DNA of 64,000 nucleotides from Camelimonas fluminis (GTDB lineage: Bacteria > Pseudomonadota > Alphaproteobacteria > Rhizobiales > Beijerinckiaceae): positions 57,487 to 121,486 of the forward strand of contig NZ_BNCG01000012.1 in the NCBI RefSeq assembly GCF_014656355.1. The letters run 5' to 3'. Shown one piece after another: positions 45,466-53,472 of this stretch. A model generated the notes under the pieces. That model did not search any database. It had not been told where the DNA came from and worked only from the letters and a program-made list of their open reading frames with translations. How positions within the stretch are numbered: the first letter of the stretch is position 1; every line of letters begins with the position of its first letter. Both the position numbers and the translations under genes were made by a program.

Positions 45466-46890
45466 TCACGGGCTCGCCGCAAGCGCCTCCGACCAGGTGG
45501 CGAGCTTGCCGTTGTGTTTTGCGGCGAAAGCTTCGGCGTCCTTCTTGAGCAGGAACGGCGTCACCGATTGCTGCCCTGACGCACCCGTGAGCGCGTAGAA
45601 GGCGGCGTCGGCGAAGACCTTGATGCCGAGCGCGTTGTCGACAACGTAGACGGCGGCGGCTTTCTTGCCCTCTGCCTCGAATGTCTTCACGCCTTTCAGG
45701 GTGCATTCGGGCGAGCTGAGCGGGATGATGTCGCCGCCGGCGATCCAGATTTCGCCGGCCTTCTTCGCGTCCGTCACCGGCCTGTCGCAGACCGGATCAT
45801 GCCCGCCGACCTGATAGCCGGCCAGCGACGCCTTCTGCTTTTCGTAGTCGAGGCCCCGTTCGGCGAACGCCTTGCGGACAAAGCTGTCGTTGACCCATTT
45901 GCCGATATCCATCGGCTTGATCATCTTCAGATTGTCGAGGACGCCATAACCGGTCCTGAGCGCGTCGACCTCAAGCGGCTTGATGGTTGGGTCGAGGGTG
46001 TGGACGCCGCCGGGACCAAGGAAAACATAGACGACTTCCTTGTCGATCCGGGTCCAGTCCTCGATCTTCTGCGCCGCGTCCTTTGGATTGGCGCGCACCC
46101 AGTCATTGGCCTCCATCAGGGCCTTGATGTAGGCGACGACGATCTCGGGATACTTCTCGCCGAAATCCTTGCGGACGACGACGCCGTGAAAGGTCGGGAC
46201 GCCGGTCTCGGCGCCGTCGAAAATCTTGCGGGCGAAACCACGACGCGGCAGCAACTCGGCGAAGGGCACGAAGTCGCCGTGACCGTCGATGCGCTTTTCC
46301 TGCAGGTTGGTGGCGCCGACTTCGGGCGACTGCGAGACGAGCTTCCAGAAGCTGGCCGGCGCGCCGCGGGCCTGCAACGCCTGCAACATCATGCCGTGGG
46401 CCGCGGAGCCGAACGGAACCGAAACGGCCTTGCCCTTCAGGTCGCCCAGTTCGAAATAGGGCGAGTCCTTGTGCACGACGACGCCATTGCCGCCGCCGAC
46501 CGGATTGTAGGCAATAACGGCGACAAGCTGGGTTTCGTTGCCGGAGGCCTGTCCCGTGGCGCCGTTCACCAGCAGCGGATAGTCGCCCATCATGCCAATC
46601 TGAATGGTGTCCGCCATCATGCCATTGGTGATCGGCGGTCCCGAGGTGAAGTTCTGCCAGTTGAACCTGTAGCTGACGTCCTTATACTTGCCGGTCTTCG
46701 GCAGATGCTTTTCAAGAAGCCCCAGCTCCTTGAGAACGACGCCGCCAGTCGCCGTGTTGGTCGTGGTGTTCTGCGTGCCGATGCCGATGGTGATGGTTTC
46801 AGCCAGAACGGGTGACGATGCGGCGGCGGCGGCGAAGAACACCGCGGGCAAAACGCCGGAATAGCGGCAATAGTCCCTGAAAGAACGCAT
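45466..46890 (-). CDS. ABC transporter binding protein fused to a NosL-like C-terminal domain
   Basis: The first 345 residues form a periplasmic binding protein of the SsuA/TauA/NrtA type, with a signal peptide ending at about 'SSPVLA-ETITI', then 'TTNTATGGVVLKELGLLEKHLP' and 'IQIGMMGDYPLLVNGAT'. The protein is 474 residues, about 130 longer than usual. The extra part (about 360-474) resembles NosL/YHS-type metal domains: 'DPVCDRPV' with Cys368, 'SSPECTLKGVKTF' with Cys396, then 'AAVYVVDNAL' and 'LLKKDAEAFAAKHNGKLATWSEAL'. NosL is a periplasmic copper-binding protein. GAGGGGAAAG precedes ATG 46890. The ligand is probably a sulfate ester or sulfonate. Confidence 0.85.
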   Translation of the reverse strand: MRSFRDYCRYSGVLPAVFFAAAAASSPVLAETITIGIGTQNTTTNTATGGVVLKELGLLEKHLPKTGKYKDVSYRFNWQNFTSGPPITNGMMADTIQIGMMGDYPLLVNGATGQASGNETQLVAVIAYNPVGGGNGVVVHKDSPYFELGDLKGKAVSVPFGSAAHGMMLQALQARGAPASFWKLVSQSPEVGATNLQEKRIDGHGDFVPFAELLPRRGFARKIFDGAETGVPTFHGVVVRKDFGEKYPEIVVAYIKALMEANDWVRANPKDAAQKIEDWTRIDKEVVYVFLGPGGVHTLDPTIKPLEVDALRTGYGVLDNLKMIKPMDIGKWVNDSFVRKAFAERGLDYEKQKASLAGYQVGGHDPVCDRPVTDAKKAGEIWIAGGDIIPLSSPECTLKGVKTFEAEGKKAAAVYVVDNALGIKVFADAAFYALTGASGQQSVTPFLLKKDAEAFAAKHNGKLATWSEALAASP

Positions 46891-47436
46891 TGCTTTCCCC
46901 TCTAGTTCTGATCTCCGCCCGACGCGGAAGGGCGTCGGGGTCGGTGCTTCCAGGACACTCCCTGCAAAAGGCGGGCCAGATGCGGAGATGTCGGCGGGGC
47001 GACGCGCGGGTCGCCGGCAATGCAGCCGGCCTTCCGTTGCGTGATGATCAGACTTTCCGGCGCGGGGAGCGGCGCGGCAACGCGGATCCGAGCTGGCTGG
47101 CAACCGGTTGCCGAAAAACCGTCGTTGCCTAAATCCCAGGCGCCGTTGGCGCCCGCCAGGCGGGCGTAAAGCCAGCGCATTGCGCAGGATCCGGCGGCAT
47201 GAAAACAGGCGCGGGCGCAACCAATTGCAAAGGAAGCAAGAGGGGCCGTGGGACAAGGGAGGATCGGGGAGGTGATCGACAGGCGGCCATCCAGGCCCAC
47301 GACCGGACGGATGAGGCGCACCCCTCCCCTTTCTCGCAGTCATCCATCGCCTGCGGATGTGTAGCAGCGCACGCCGCCGCGGGTCGAAGCCGGCTATGTT
47401 TGCTTGGAAGCGGGGATGCTTCCGGGGGACAAAGAC
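46891..47436. promoter_or_regulatory. 546-bp promoter region upstream of the sulfate-ester operon
   Basis: No gene was found here. The region separates the minus-strand importer operon from the small plus-strand gene at 47437, so it should hold divergent promoters. A perfect 14-bp palindrome, GGCAACCGGTTGCC, lies at 47099-47112. It does not match the Fnr consensus TTGAT-N4-ATCAA. A second inverted patch, GGCGCCGTTGGCGCC, is near 47150. Confidence 0.45.
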
Positions 47437-47541
47437 ATGAGCGCCATCAAATCAGCCGGTTCGATCATTTTCGCCACGCCCATCGGTTGGGCCATGATGG
47501 CGGCTGGCCTGATCATGGCCATGCAGGTTTCGGGGGCCTGA
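47437..47541 (+). CDS. Small membrane protein, 34 residues
   Basis: ATG 47437 to TGA 47541 encodes a 34-residue peptide that begins 'MSAIKSAGSIIF'. It has a short basic N terminus and one hydrophobic helix ('IIFATPIGWAMMAAGLIMAM'), ending 'QVSGA'. GGGGGAC (47424-47430) gives a well-placed ribosome site. The composition is that of a single-pass membrane peptide and not random GC-rich sequence. I do not recognise a family. It is convergent with the Crp/Fnr regulator gene and divergent from the importer operon. A role as a regulator or subunit of a membrane complex is possible. Confidence 0.55.
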   Translation: MSAIKSAGSIIFATPIGWAMMAAGLIMAMQVSGA

Positions 47542-47586
47542 GCGGCGATCCGCTGAGAGCCTGGCGCCGGGGTCGGACGATCAGGA

Positions 47587-48303
47587 TCAGGGGTCGGTTT
47601 TCACCGCTGAACCGGCCCGCAGCGCCGCCAGCGCGTCCGGTTGCAAAACCACGATGCGGCCGTCGCGGATATCGATGACGCCACGCTCGCCCAGTTGACG
47701 AATGCCGGTCGATACGCCCTGCCGGGTAACGCCTGTCATGTGGGCGAGGTCGGCGTGGGTGAAGGTTGCGGCGATCATCGTCCCCCCCTGTTCTTCCACC
47801 CCATAGAGATCGGCCAGGTGAAGCAGCAGATAGGCCAGCCGCTCCTGGGCGGAGCGGGTGCCGAGCATCTGCGCCAGGGCTGAATAACATTTTCCCTTGA
47901 AAATCAGGCCTTCCATCACCCGCATGGCCAGCGCCGGGATGGCGGCGACCATGCGTTGCAGGGCGTTGCCAGGCAGGTGGATGACGGCGCTGTTCGCCGC
48001 CGCGGAACCCGACCACATATGCACGCCGCGCCGGAAAATCTCCGGCCCGCCAACGAAGTTCCCCGGGTGCCAGTAGGCCAGGGTGATCTGCCGGCCGGTG
48101 GGCGCGGTGTAGAACACCTTGATGCGGCCGGTTTCGATCAGATAGATGCCGTCCTGCAATGCTCCCTGGGAGAACACGCGGGCGCCGCGTTGCACCACCA
48201 GCCGCCGGCCGGCCGCCAGCACCTCAGCCACCTCCTCCTCCGTCAGCCCATCCAGCAGATAAGGCGCGCTGCTCCGGCGCAGGCTGGAATCGCCCACGAG
48301 CAT
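47587..48303 (-). CDS. Crp/Fnr-family transcriptional regulator
   Basis: This regulator has a cyclic-nucleotide-binding-like domain ('ARVFSQGALQDGIYLIETGRIKVFYTAPTGRQITLAYWHPGNFVGG') and a C-terminal Crp-type HTH ('THADLAHMTGVTRQGVSTGIRQLGERGVIDI'). It lacks the N-terminal Cys cluster of Fnr, so it is not an oxygen-sensing Fe-S type. The effector-binding Arg of Crp is not obvious. ATG 48303 gives 238 residues, the usual length. ATG 48414 or TTG 48450 would add a Pro/Gly-rich leader. It may control the sulfate-ester operon or the small membrane peptide beside it. Confidence 0.87.
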   Translation of the reverse strand: MLVGDSSLRRSSAPYLLDGLTEEEVAEVLAAGRRLVVQRGARVFSQGALQDGIYLIETGRIKVFYTAPTGRQITLAYWHPGNFVGGPEIFRRGVHMWSGSAAANSAVIHLPGNALQRMVAAIPALAMRVMEGLIFKGKCYSALAQMLGTRSAQERLAYLLLHLADLYGVEEQGGTMIAATFTHADLAHMTGVTRQGVSTGIRQLGERGVIDIRDGRIVVLQPDALAALRAGSAVKTDP

Positions 48304-48950
48304 GGCGCCGAACCGGACCCCGCCGGCGACCTGCGGGGGATGCTCCGATTTTGACGATCTGACAGCCAATAGCTCCTGCTCCTTTCCTGGCGGACCTGCG
48401 CCTGACGGCGGCATGAGCAACAGGCCGCCCTGATCACGCGCTTCACCCAAGCAAAACTGGCGCCAGAACCGGGGACGGACCTGCGGGACCCATCATAACG
48501 GCTCCATTGGGCCGGGGATCATGTCAGCGAGGATGCGGGCGGCGGATTACGCTGGAGACGGACCTGATCCAGCAGGCGCGCAGGCGGCGCAGGCGGCGCC
48601 CGGTTCGGGCGGGGAATGACGCGCCAGCCGGGCGGCCAGCGTCGGCGCGAACTGGCAGGATTGGCAAAAGGTGGCAGCGCGATCTGAATGCCTGCGTTCG
48701 TCACGCCGGCTCATGGTTCAATTTCGTCGGAGAAAACCCCGATGGCTGGAAGCCCTGCCATCCCACGACCACGCCACTCTGGCCTGGCTAACATGCGGCG
48801 CCCAAGACGCGAATTTGCATTCTACAGTCGACCGTTGACGCCCCTCCCCGGCACGGAAACGTCCGCCGCTTTCCGGAGCGCGCTCCCGTGTCGGAGGCGG
48901 TCGCTTCCGCCGGATTCCACGATCCGGTGGAAGCGCGGGAGACTTCCGCC
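48304..48950. other. About 500-650 bp without a supported gene
   Basis: The left part (48304-48450) could be an N-terminal extension of the Crp/Fnr gene. Beyond that, no frame has a recognisable product. A short GC-rich direct repeat (GCGCAGGCG repeated at about 48578-48597) is present. The region ends at the stop of the acyl-CoA dehydrogenase gene. Confidence 0.35.
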
Positions 48951-50174
48951 TCACCTTCCGATCATGCGCCAGACCAGATTTTTCTGGATCTCCGTCGCGC
49001 CGCCATAGATCGTCACGGCGCGTCCGAACATGTAGCCGCCCATGGCCGGCGCGGCGAATGCCGGAACCAGCGGCATGGTCTCACGCCAGCCGTCATGCGC
49101 CCGGTCGGCCCACGCCGCGCCGCCGCGGCCCGCCAGGTCGATGGCCAGCTCGGTGATCTTCTGCTGGATTTCCGTGGCCTGGATCTTCAGCACCGACACC
49201 TGGGCTGGCGTCGTCTGGTCGGCGGCGATGAGCGCGTTCAGCACCATTTTCTCGAGCAGGCCCACGGCGATCTCGCTCTCCGCATGACGGCGGATGAAAT
49301 CGGGATCGTCAGCCATGACGCCGCCGAAGTCCGACGGCAAGGTCGCCGCCAGTTTGCGCAGATGGTCCAGTTCGGCCTTGCGGCGGGAGACATGGGCGTA
49401 AGACAGACGCTCGTTCTGCAGAAGGAAGGTGGCGTAATGCCAGCCCTTGCCCTCCTCGCCGATGCGCTGGTCAACCGGCACGCGCACGTTCTCGAACTCC
49501 ACCCGGTTGAGGTGGTGGAACCCGTCGATGGAGACGATCGGGTGCACGGTAATGCCCGGCGACGACATCTCGGCGCAGATGAAGCTGATGCCCGCCTGCT
49601 TCCGCTCCTCGCGCGAGGTTCGCGCCAGACAGAAAATCCAGTCCGCCCACTGGGCGTAGGACGTCCAGATTTTCGTGCCGTTGAGGATATAGTGGTCGCC
49701 GTCGCGGTCAGCGCGCAATCCAAGGCTGGCCAGGTCAGAGCCGGATTCCGGCTCGGAATAACCCTGCGCCCACATGGCTTTCGAGGACAGAATGTCCGGC
49801 AGCCAGCGGCGCTTCTGCTCGTCGGTGCCGAAAGTATAGATCACCGGGCCGACATAGATGAGCGCCATCGGCTGCAGGGTGGGCGCGCCAGCGCGGTCAA
49901 GCTCGTCCTCGAAGACATAGCGCTGGACCGGGTCCCAACCAGGGCCACCATGTTCAGCCGGCCACGTCGCCGCGAGCCAGCCCCGCGATTGCAGCGCCTG
50001 CTGGGAGCGGATCTGGTCCTCCCGCGACAGCACGCCGCCGGCGCGCGCCTTGGCCAGAATATCCTGCGGATATTCTTCCTGCAGAAACCGGCGCACCTCC
50101 TGACGAAAGGCGCCATGCAGCGCATCGCCCAAACTTTCTTGCGAAGTTGCCTGCAATGCCGCCTGGTTCTTCAT
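48951..50174 (-). CDS. Acyl-CoA dehydrogenase (407 residues)
   Basis: This FAD-dependent acyl-CoA dehydrogenase shows 'AATWPAEHGGPGWDPVQRYVFEDEL', 'QGYSEPESGSDLASLGLRA' and 'GTKIWTSYAQWADWIFCLART' of the N and middle domains. 'FLLQNERLSYAHVSRRKAELDHL' and the C-terminal 'TIYGGATEIQKNLVWRMIGR' complete it. The 'YSEPESGSDLASL' form is typical of the dehydrogenases used for steroid side chains, cyclic acids and similar bulky acyl-CoAs, which often act as heteromers. It is divergent from a second, shorter dehydrogenase that could be its partner. Confidence 0.92.
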   Translation of the reverse strand: MKNQAALQATSQESLGDALHGAFRQEVRRFLQEEYPQDILAKARAGGVLSREDQIRSQQALQSRGWLAATWPAEHGGPGWDPVQRYVFEDELDRAGAPTLQPMALIYVGPVIYTFGTDEQKRRWLPDILSSKAMWAQGYSEPESGSDLASLGLRADRDGDHYILNGTKIWTSYAQWADWIFCLARTSREERKQAGISFICAEMSSPGITVHPIVSIDGFHHLNRVEFENVRVPVDQRIGEEGKGWHYATFLLQNERLSYAHVSRRKAELDHLRKLAATLPSDFGGVMADDPDFIRRHAESEIAVGLLEKMVLNALIAADQTTPAQVSVLKIQATEIQQKITELAIDLAGRGGAAWADRAHDGWRETMPLVPAFAAPAMGGYMFGRAVTIYGGATEIQKNLVWRMIGR

Positions 50175-50369
50175 GTGACGCCCCGTTCGCTGCGTTTCCT
50201 GCCGATGCTCTTGTATCGAGCGCTCTTCCAGTCCTCTTGCCTCATGTGCGGCGGGCCGACAAGCCAGGAACCTGTCAGGGGACCTGCTGCGGGGCCGGCA
50301 GCCTGCTTGCCCAATCCGGCGAATACCGTCACATGTCGTGGCAACGAACTGAACGATGATGGGTGGAAA

Positions 50370-51509
50370 ATGACGTTCGCGCCGGATGAAGCACAGGCCC
50401 TGTTGAGAAATTCGGTGTCGCAGTATCTGCGGGCGAACTACGGCTTCGAGCGCAGGCGCGCCATTCTCGCGGACGGCGGCTTCTCGCCGCCGGTGTGGTC
50501 GGAATTCGCGTCAGGCATGGCGATTCTCGGCGTCGCGGCGCCCGGGGCTGACGGCAGCGTCGCCAACGCGATGATCGTCATGGAAGAACTTGGCAAGGCC
50601 CTCGTTCTCGAGCCCTACCTCGAAACGGCGATCATTGGCGTCGGCCTGCTGGGTCGCCACGATGCGCCGCTGGCGCGCGAGTTGCTCGCCGGCGCCCTGG
50701 CCGGCCAGGTCCGCACCGCGTTTGCGGCCTGGGACGCCTCCACCCGTCATGCCCTGGAAGACGTCGCCACGAGCGCGCGCCAGAGCGACGGCGGCTGGGT
50801 GATCGAGGGCAGGAAATCCGTGGTCATGGGCGCGCCCTCGGCGACGCACCTGCTGGTGAGCGCCCGCACCTCGGGCGGCCAGCGCGACCGCGACGGCATA
50901 TCCCTCTTCGTGATCGAACGCGGCGCTCATGGCGTGTCGGCGTACGACTACCGGCTGATCGACGGTCGCGGCGCCTCGGACATCGTGCTGGAGCAGGTGC
51001 GTGTTCCGGCCGACGCCCTGCTGGGGGAAGCAGGCGCCGCGCTGCCGGTCATTGAAGCCGTCATGGACGAAGCCATCGCGGCGCTGTGCGCCGAGGCGGT
51101 CGGCGTCATGCGGCGCATGCTTGACGACACCGTCGCCTATACCCGGCAACGCCGCCAGTTCGGCCAGGCGCTTGCCGATTTCCAGAGCCTGCAACACCGC
51201 ATGGTCGAGATGTTCATGGAGCTGGAGCAGTCCGCCGCCGCCGTGCAGATACTGGTCTCCAGCCTCAACGCCGACGCGACGGAGCGCGCAAGGGCGGCCT
51301 CGGCCGCCAAGGCGACCATCGCCAGATCGGCGCGGTTCATCGGCCAGAACGCGGTGCAACTGCACGGCGGCATGGGCATGACCGAGGAACTGCCGCTGGG
51401 ACACTACTTCCGTCGGGCGACCGTGATTGAGAGCCAGTTCGGCTCGCGAGACTACCACGTCGCCCGCTACGCCCGGCTGGGGCGGCACGCCGGCGCCGTG
51501 GACGCCTGA
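50370..51509 (+). CDS. Acyl-CoA dehydrogenase (379 residues), possible partner subunit
   Basis: This second dehydrogenase keeps 'AILGVAAPGADGSVANAMIVMEELGKAL', 'WVIEGRKSVVMGAPSATHLLVSA', 'YTRQRRQFGQALADFQSLQHRMVEM' and 'QLHGGMGMTEELPLGHYFRRATVIE'. The N-terminal domain is divergent, and the substrate-facing Glu/Asp positions are less clear than in the neighbour. In steroid-degrading bacteria such pairs (FadE26/27, FadE28/29) form alpha2beta2 enzymes in which only one subunit type keeps the base. This pair, divergent across 195 bp, may be similar. ATG 50370 is the only in-frame start near a GGTGGA ribosome site. Confidence 0.9.
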   Translation: MTFAPDEAQALLRNSVSQYLRANYGFERRRAILADGGFSPPVWSEFASGMAILGVAAPGADGSVANAMIVMEELGKALVLEPYLETAIIGVGLLGRHDAPLARELLAGALAGQVRTAFAAWDASTRHALEDVATSARQSDGGWVIEGRKSVVMGAPSATHLLVSARTSGGQRDRDGISLFVIERGAHGVSAYDYRLIDGRGASDIVLEQVRVPADALLGEAGAALPVIEAVMDEAIAALCAEAVGVMRRMLDDTVAYTRQRRQFGQALADFQSLQHRMVEMFMELEQSAAAVQILVSSLNADATERARAASAAKATIARSARFIGQNAVQLHGGMGMTEELPLGHYFRRATVIESQFGSRDYHVARYARLGRHAGAVDA

Positions 51510-51543
51510 GCATGGACGAACAGGGCGACGGCGCGCCGCCCTT

Positions 51544-52806
51544 TCAACCGCGACGCCCGCCCTCATGGCCGCCAGACGCTGACGGGCACAGGATGCCCAT
51601 GAAAAGCGGGCGCGCATAAAGATCCACCACATTGGCCGGCGATGCGTCCGGAACCCACCGCCTGGCCGAAGCAGAGGCATTGATCATGCCGCTGACCATC
51701 TGGGCGGCGATGGCCTGGTCGACAGGCCGGATCGACCCGTCGATGACGCCGTCGGCGATCACCCCGGCGAAGTGTTCGGAAAGCTGGTGCATGGTGCGCC
51801 AGATCCCGTCCGCCACGGTCGCGGGCAGCCGGCTTCGCGCGGTCATGCGCAACAGGGGGCCATCGGCGGACAGCTGAAACCGCACCAGCGCTGATGCGGC
51901 CGCGCCCAGTTTCTCCCAGCCGGTCTCACAGGCCCCGGCAAGTTGCTGGGCGCGCCGGATGACCTCGAACGAACGCTCAAAACAGGCGACAACGAGATCA
52001 TCGATATTGTCGTTGTGGTGATAAAACGATCCCCGGGTGACCTTGAGCTCCGACGATATGCGCTCCACCGTGGCGAACCGCGCGCCCTCTTCGTTGATCA
52101 GCCGGGTGGCGACGCGAAGAAACGCGTCAGGCGAGACATCGTCCATGACGGCGGCGGCCGTCAGCGTGGCGACAGGCGGCGGCGTCCAGACAGCGCCTGC
52201 GCCGCCAAGGCCATGCAGCAGGATATCCGCGGCGCGGCGGGCCGCCCTGGCGTAGCCGGCGACCTCGTGCCGGTCGATCCAGTAACGGGCCCATTGCGCC
52301 AGTGTGAACAGCAGATGCGCCCGCGCGTTCCGCTCCGCATGCGTCAGTTGCGCCGGGTTGGCGCTGTCGATCAGATCACGGACGCGCCGGAACACCTGGG
52401 CGTGCCCGGCGCCGACGTCCGTGCGTCCGTCAATCAGGGTGCTGACGTCGGAGAAGGTCACAAAGTCCGGCCGCTCACCACGCTCGACATCTGCAAGCAG
52501 TTGAAAAAAGCCGGTCACGAAAGCCGCGACTTTCTGTTCCGGCCCTTCAGCCTTCCCGGCGTCGGCAAGCAGTTCCTCAAAAACCTCCACCGACCGGCGC
52601 ATGCAGGCGAGAACAAGATCATCTTTCTTTTTGTAGTAATAGGTCACGCTGCTGGTGGCGAGGCCGACGCTGCGGGCGACGTCGGACAACGTGACGTTGC
52701 GAATGCCACGCTGGTTAAACAGAAGGGCGGCGGCGTCGAGAACGGCCTCACGCTTGCGCATGAACCGGCGGGTCTGCCCCTGGCCTGCGACGGCCTCGTC
52801 CGTCAT
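51544..52806 (-). CDS. Tandem TetR regulator (two TetR units in one protein)
   Basis: This 420-residue protein is twice the normal TetR length. The first HTH is at about residues 15-70 ('DAAALLFNQRGIRNVTLSDVARSVGLATSSVTYYYKKKDDLVLAC') and is followed by a helical ligand-type domain. A second HTH lies at about 225-280 ('VATRLINEEGARFATVERISSELKVTRGSFYHHNDNIDDLVVAC') with its own C-terminal domain. Both keep a 'Y-H/Y' recognition-helix end and a DDLV motif. The two HTHs differ, so this is an old fusion or duplication. It could bind as a monomer with two heads, or bring two different half-sites together. ATG 52806 removes a leader of 29 residues with poor coding character. Confidence 0.88.
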   Translation of the reverse strand: MTDEAVAGQGQTRRFMRKREAVLDAAALLFNQRGIRNVTLSDVARSVGLATSSVTYYYKKKDDLVLACMRRSVEVFEELLADAGKAEGPEQKVAAFVTGFFQLLADVERGERPDFVTFSDVSTLIDGRTDVGAGHAQVFRRVRDLIDSANPAQLTHAERNARAHLLFTLAQWARYWIDRHEVAGYARAARRAADILLHGLGGAGAVWTPPPVATLTAAAVMDDVSPDAFLRVATRLINEEGARFATVERISSELKVTRGSFYHHNDNIDDLVVACFERSFEVIRRAQQLAGACETGWEKLGAAASALVRFQLSADGPLLRMTARSRLPATVADGIWRTMHQLSEHFAGVIADGVIDGSIRPVDQAIAAQMVSGMINASASARRWVPDASPANVVDLYARPLFMGILCPSASGGHEGGRRG

Positions 52807-52961
52807 GCCCGGGCACGCTCCAGGGCCGCGCCGCAGATCCTCAAAATGCTGGCTCCGCTCACGCCACCCATCCCTTGCGCTCACCAACGCCATGGCCCGA
52901 CGCCGCGGCGGGCCGCCAGCGTCATGGCCAGAATTCGCCTGTCACTCCGGGCGTCCCGGAG

Positions 52962-53007
52962 AAACGCCAGGAAACGTCCCAAGAAACGTCCCAGCAAACG
53001 CCGCAGG
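52962..53007. repeat. 12-bp tandem repeat, about four units (AAACGYCCCARG-like)
   Basis: Successive units read AAACGCCAGG, AAACGTCCCAAG, AAACGTCCCAGC and AAACGCCGCAGG. The period is about 12 bp, slightly more than one helical turn. It lies 155 bp upstream of the tandem TetR start and may reflect slippage or stacked binding sites. Confidence 0.65.
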
Positions 53008-53331
53008 CAGAACTGACCATACACCATTTTCGAAAAACGCCAGCCATGCGCGCGAGGCGACGCGATAGCCACCGTCACGCGAGTTAAATCCGCATGAGTT
53101 AAAATCACTGCATGTGGTCATCACGCCATGCACCCGCCAGCGGCGCGACAGCGCGTACACCGCGTTCGATTTGCCTTGACTGAGGACGGTCAGACAACGC
53201 ATATGCAGGTGGAGAAATTCTGGCTTGAGCGTTTTTTCGCGAAGTGGGCCCCGCTTCGCGCGAGGAAAGCGCGACCGTTCAAAAGCATGGGGCGGGATCC
53301 GGTTCAGGCATGAACGGATTTTGCTCCAGCT

Positions 53332-53359
53332 CATGCGGCCCGCATGAAATCGCATGCGA
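53332..53359. promoter_or_regulatory. Adjacent palindromes upstream of the ACAD11-like gene
   Basis: CATGCG-GCC-CGCATG (53332-53346) and TCGCATGCGA (53350-53359) share the core GCATGCG and are separated by 3 bases. They lie 115-140 bases before the gene start and could be sites for a dimeric repressor such as the tandem TetR protein. Confidence 0.45.
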
Positions 53360-53472
53360 ACCGCCAATCGCAGAAAACAGACGACAGGCGGCCTGCCGGG
53401 GGTCAACGTGCGCCACGGGGCGCAAACGCCTGCAGATAGCCGTTCGAAAAATAACACGTAGGGAGATCGAAA

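Larger units (their letters stand above)
52807..53472. other. 666-bp intergenic region with repeats and palindromes
   Basis: No gene is supported. It contains a 12-bp tandem repeat (52962-53007), two GAGTTAAA copies 15 bp apart (near 53080-53105), a palindrome-rich patch (53332-53359) and a block at about 53226-53330 that resembles dispersed intergenic repeats of Rhizobiales. The ribosome site AGGGAG before the TTG start of the next gene closes the region. Confidence 0.45.

Noticed and set aside
47099..47112. GGCAACCGGTTGCC as an Fnr/Dnr-type site for the nearby Crp/Fnr protein
   Set aside because: It does not fit TTGAT-N4-ATCAA or the Crp consensus. It is listed only as a palindrome of unknown use.
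48688..49008. Possible small gene upstream of the acyl-CoA dehydrogenase
   Set aside because: The frame overlaps the dehydrogenase 3' end, the translated protein is Pro/Arg-rich and there is no ribosome site.
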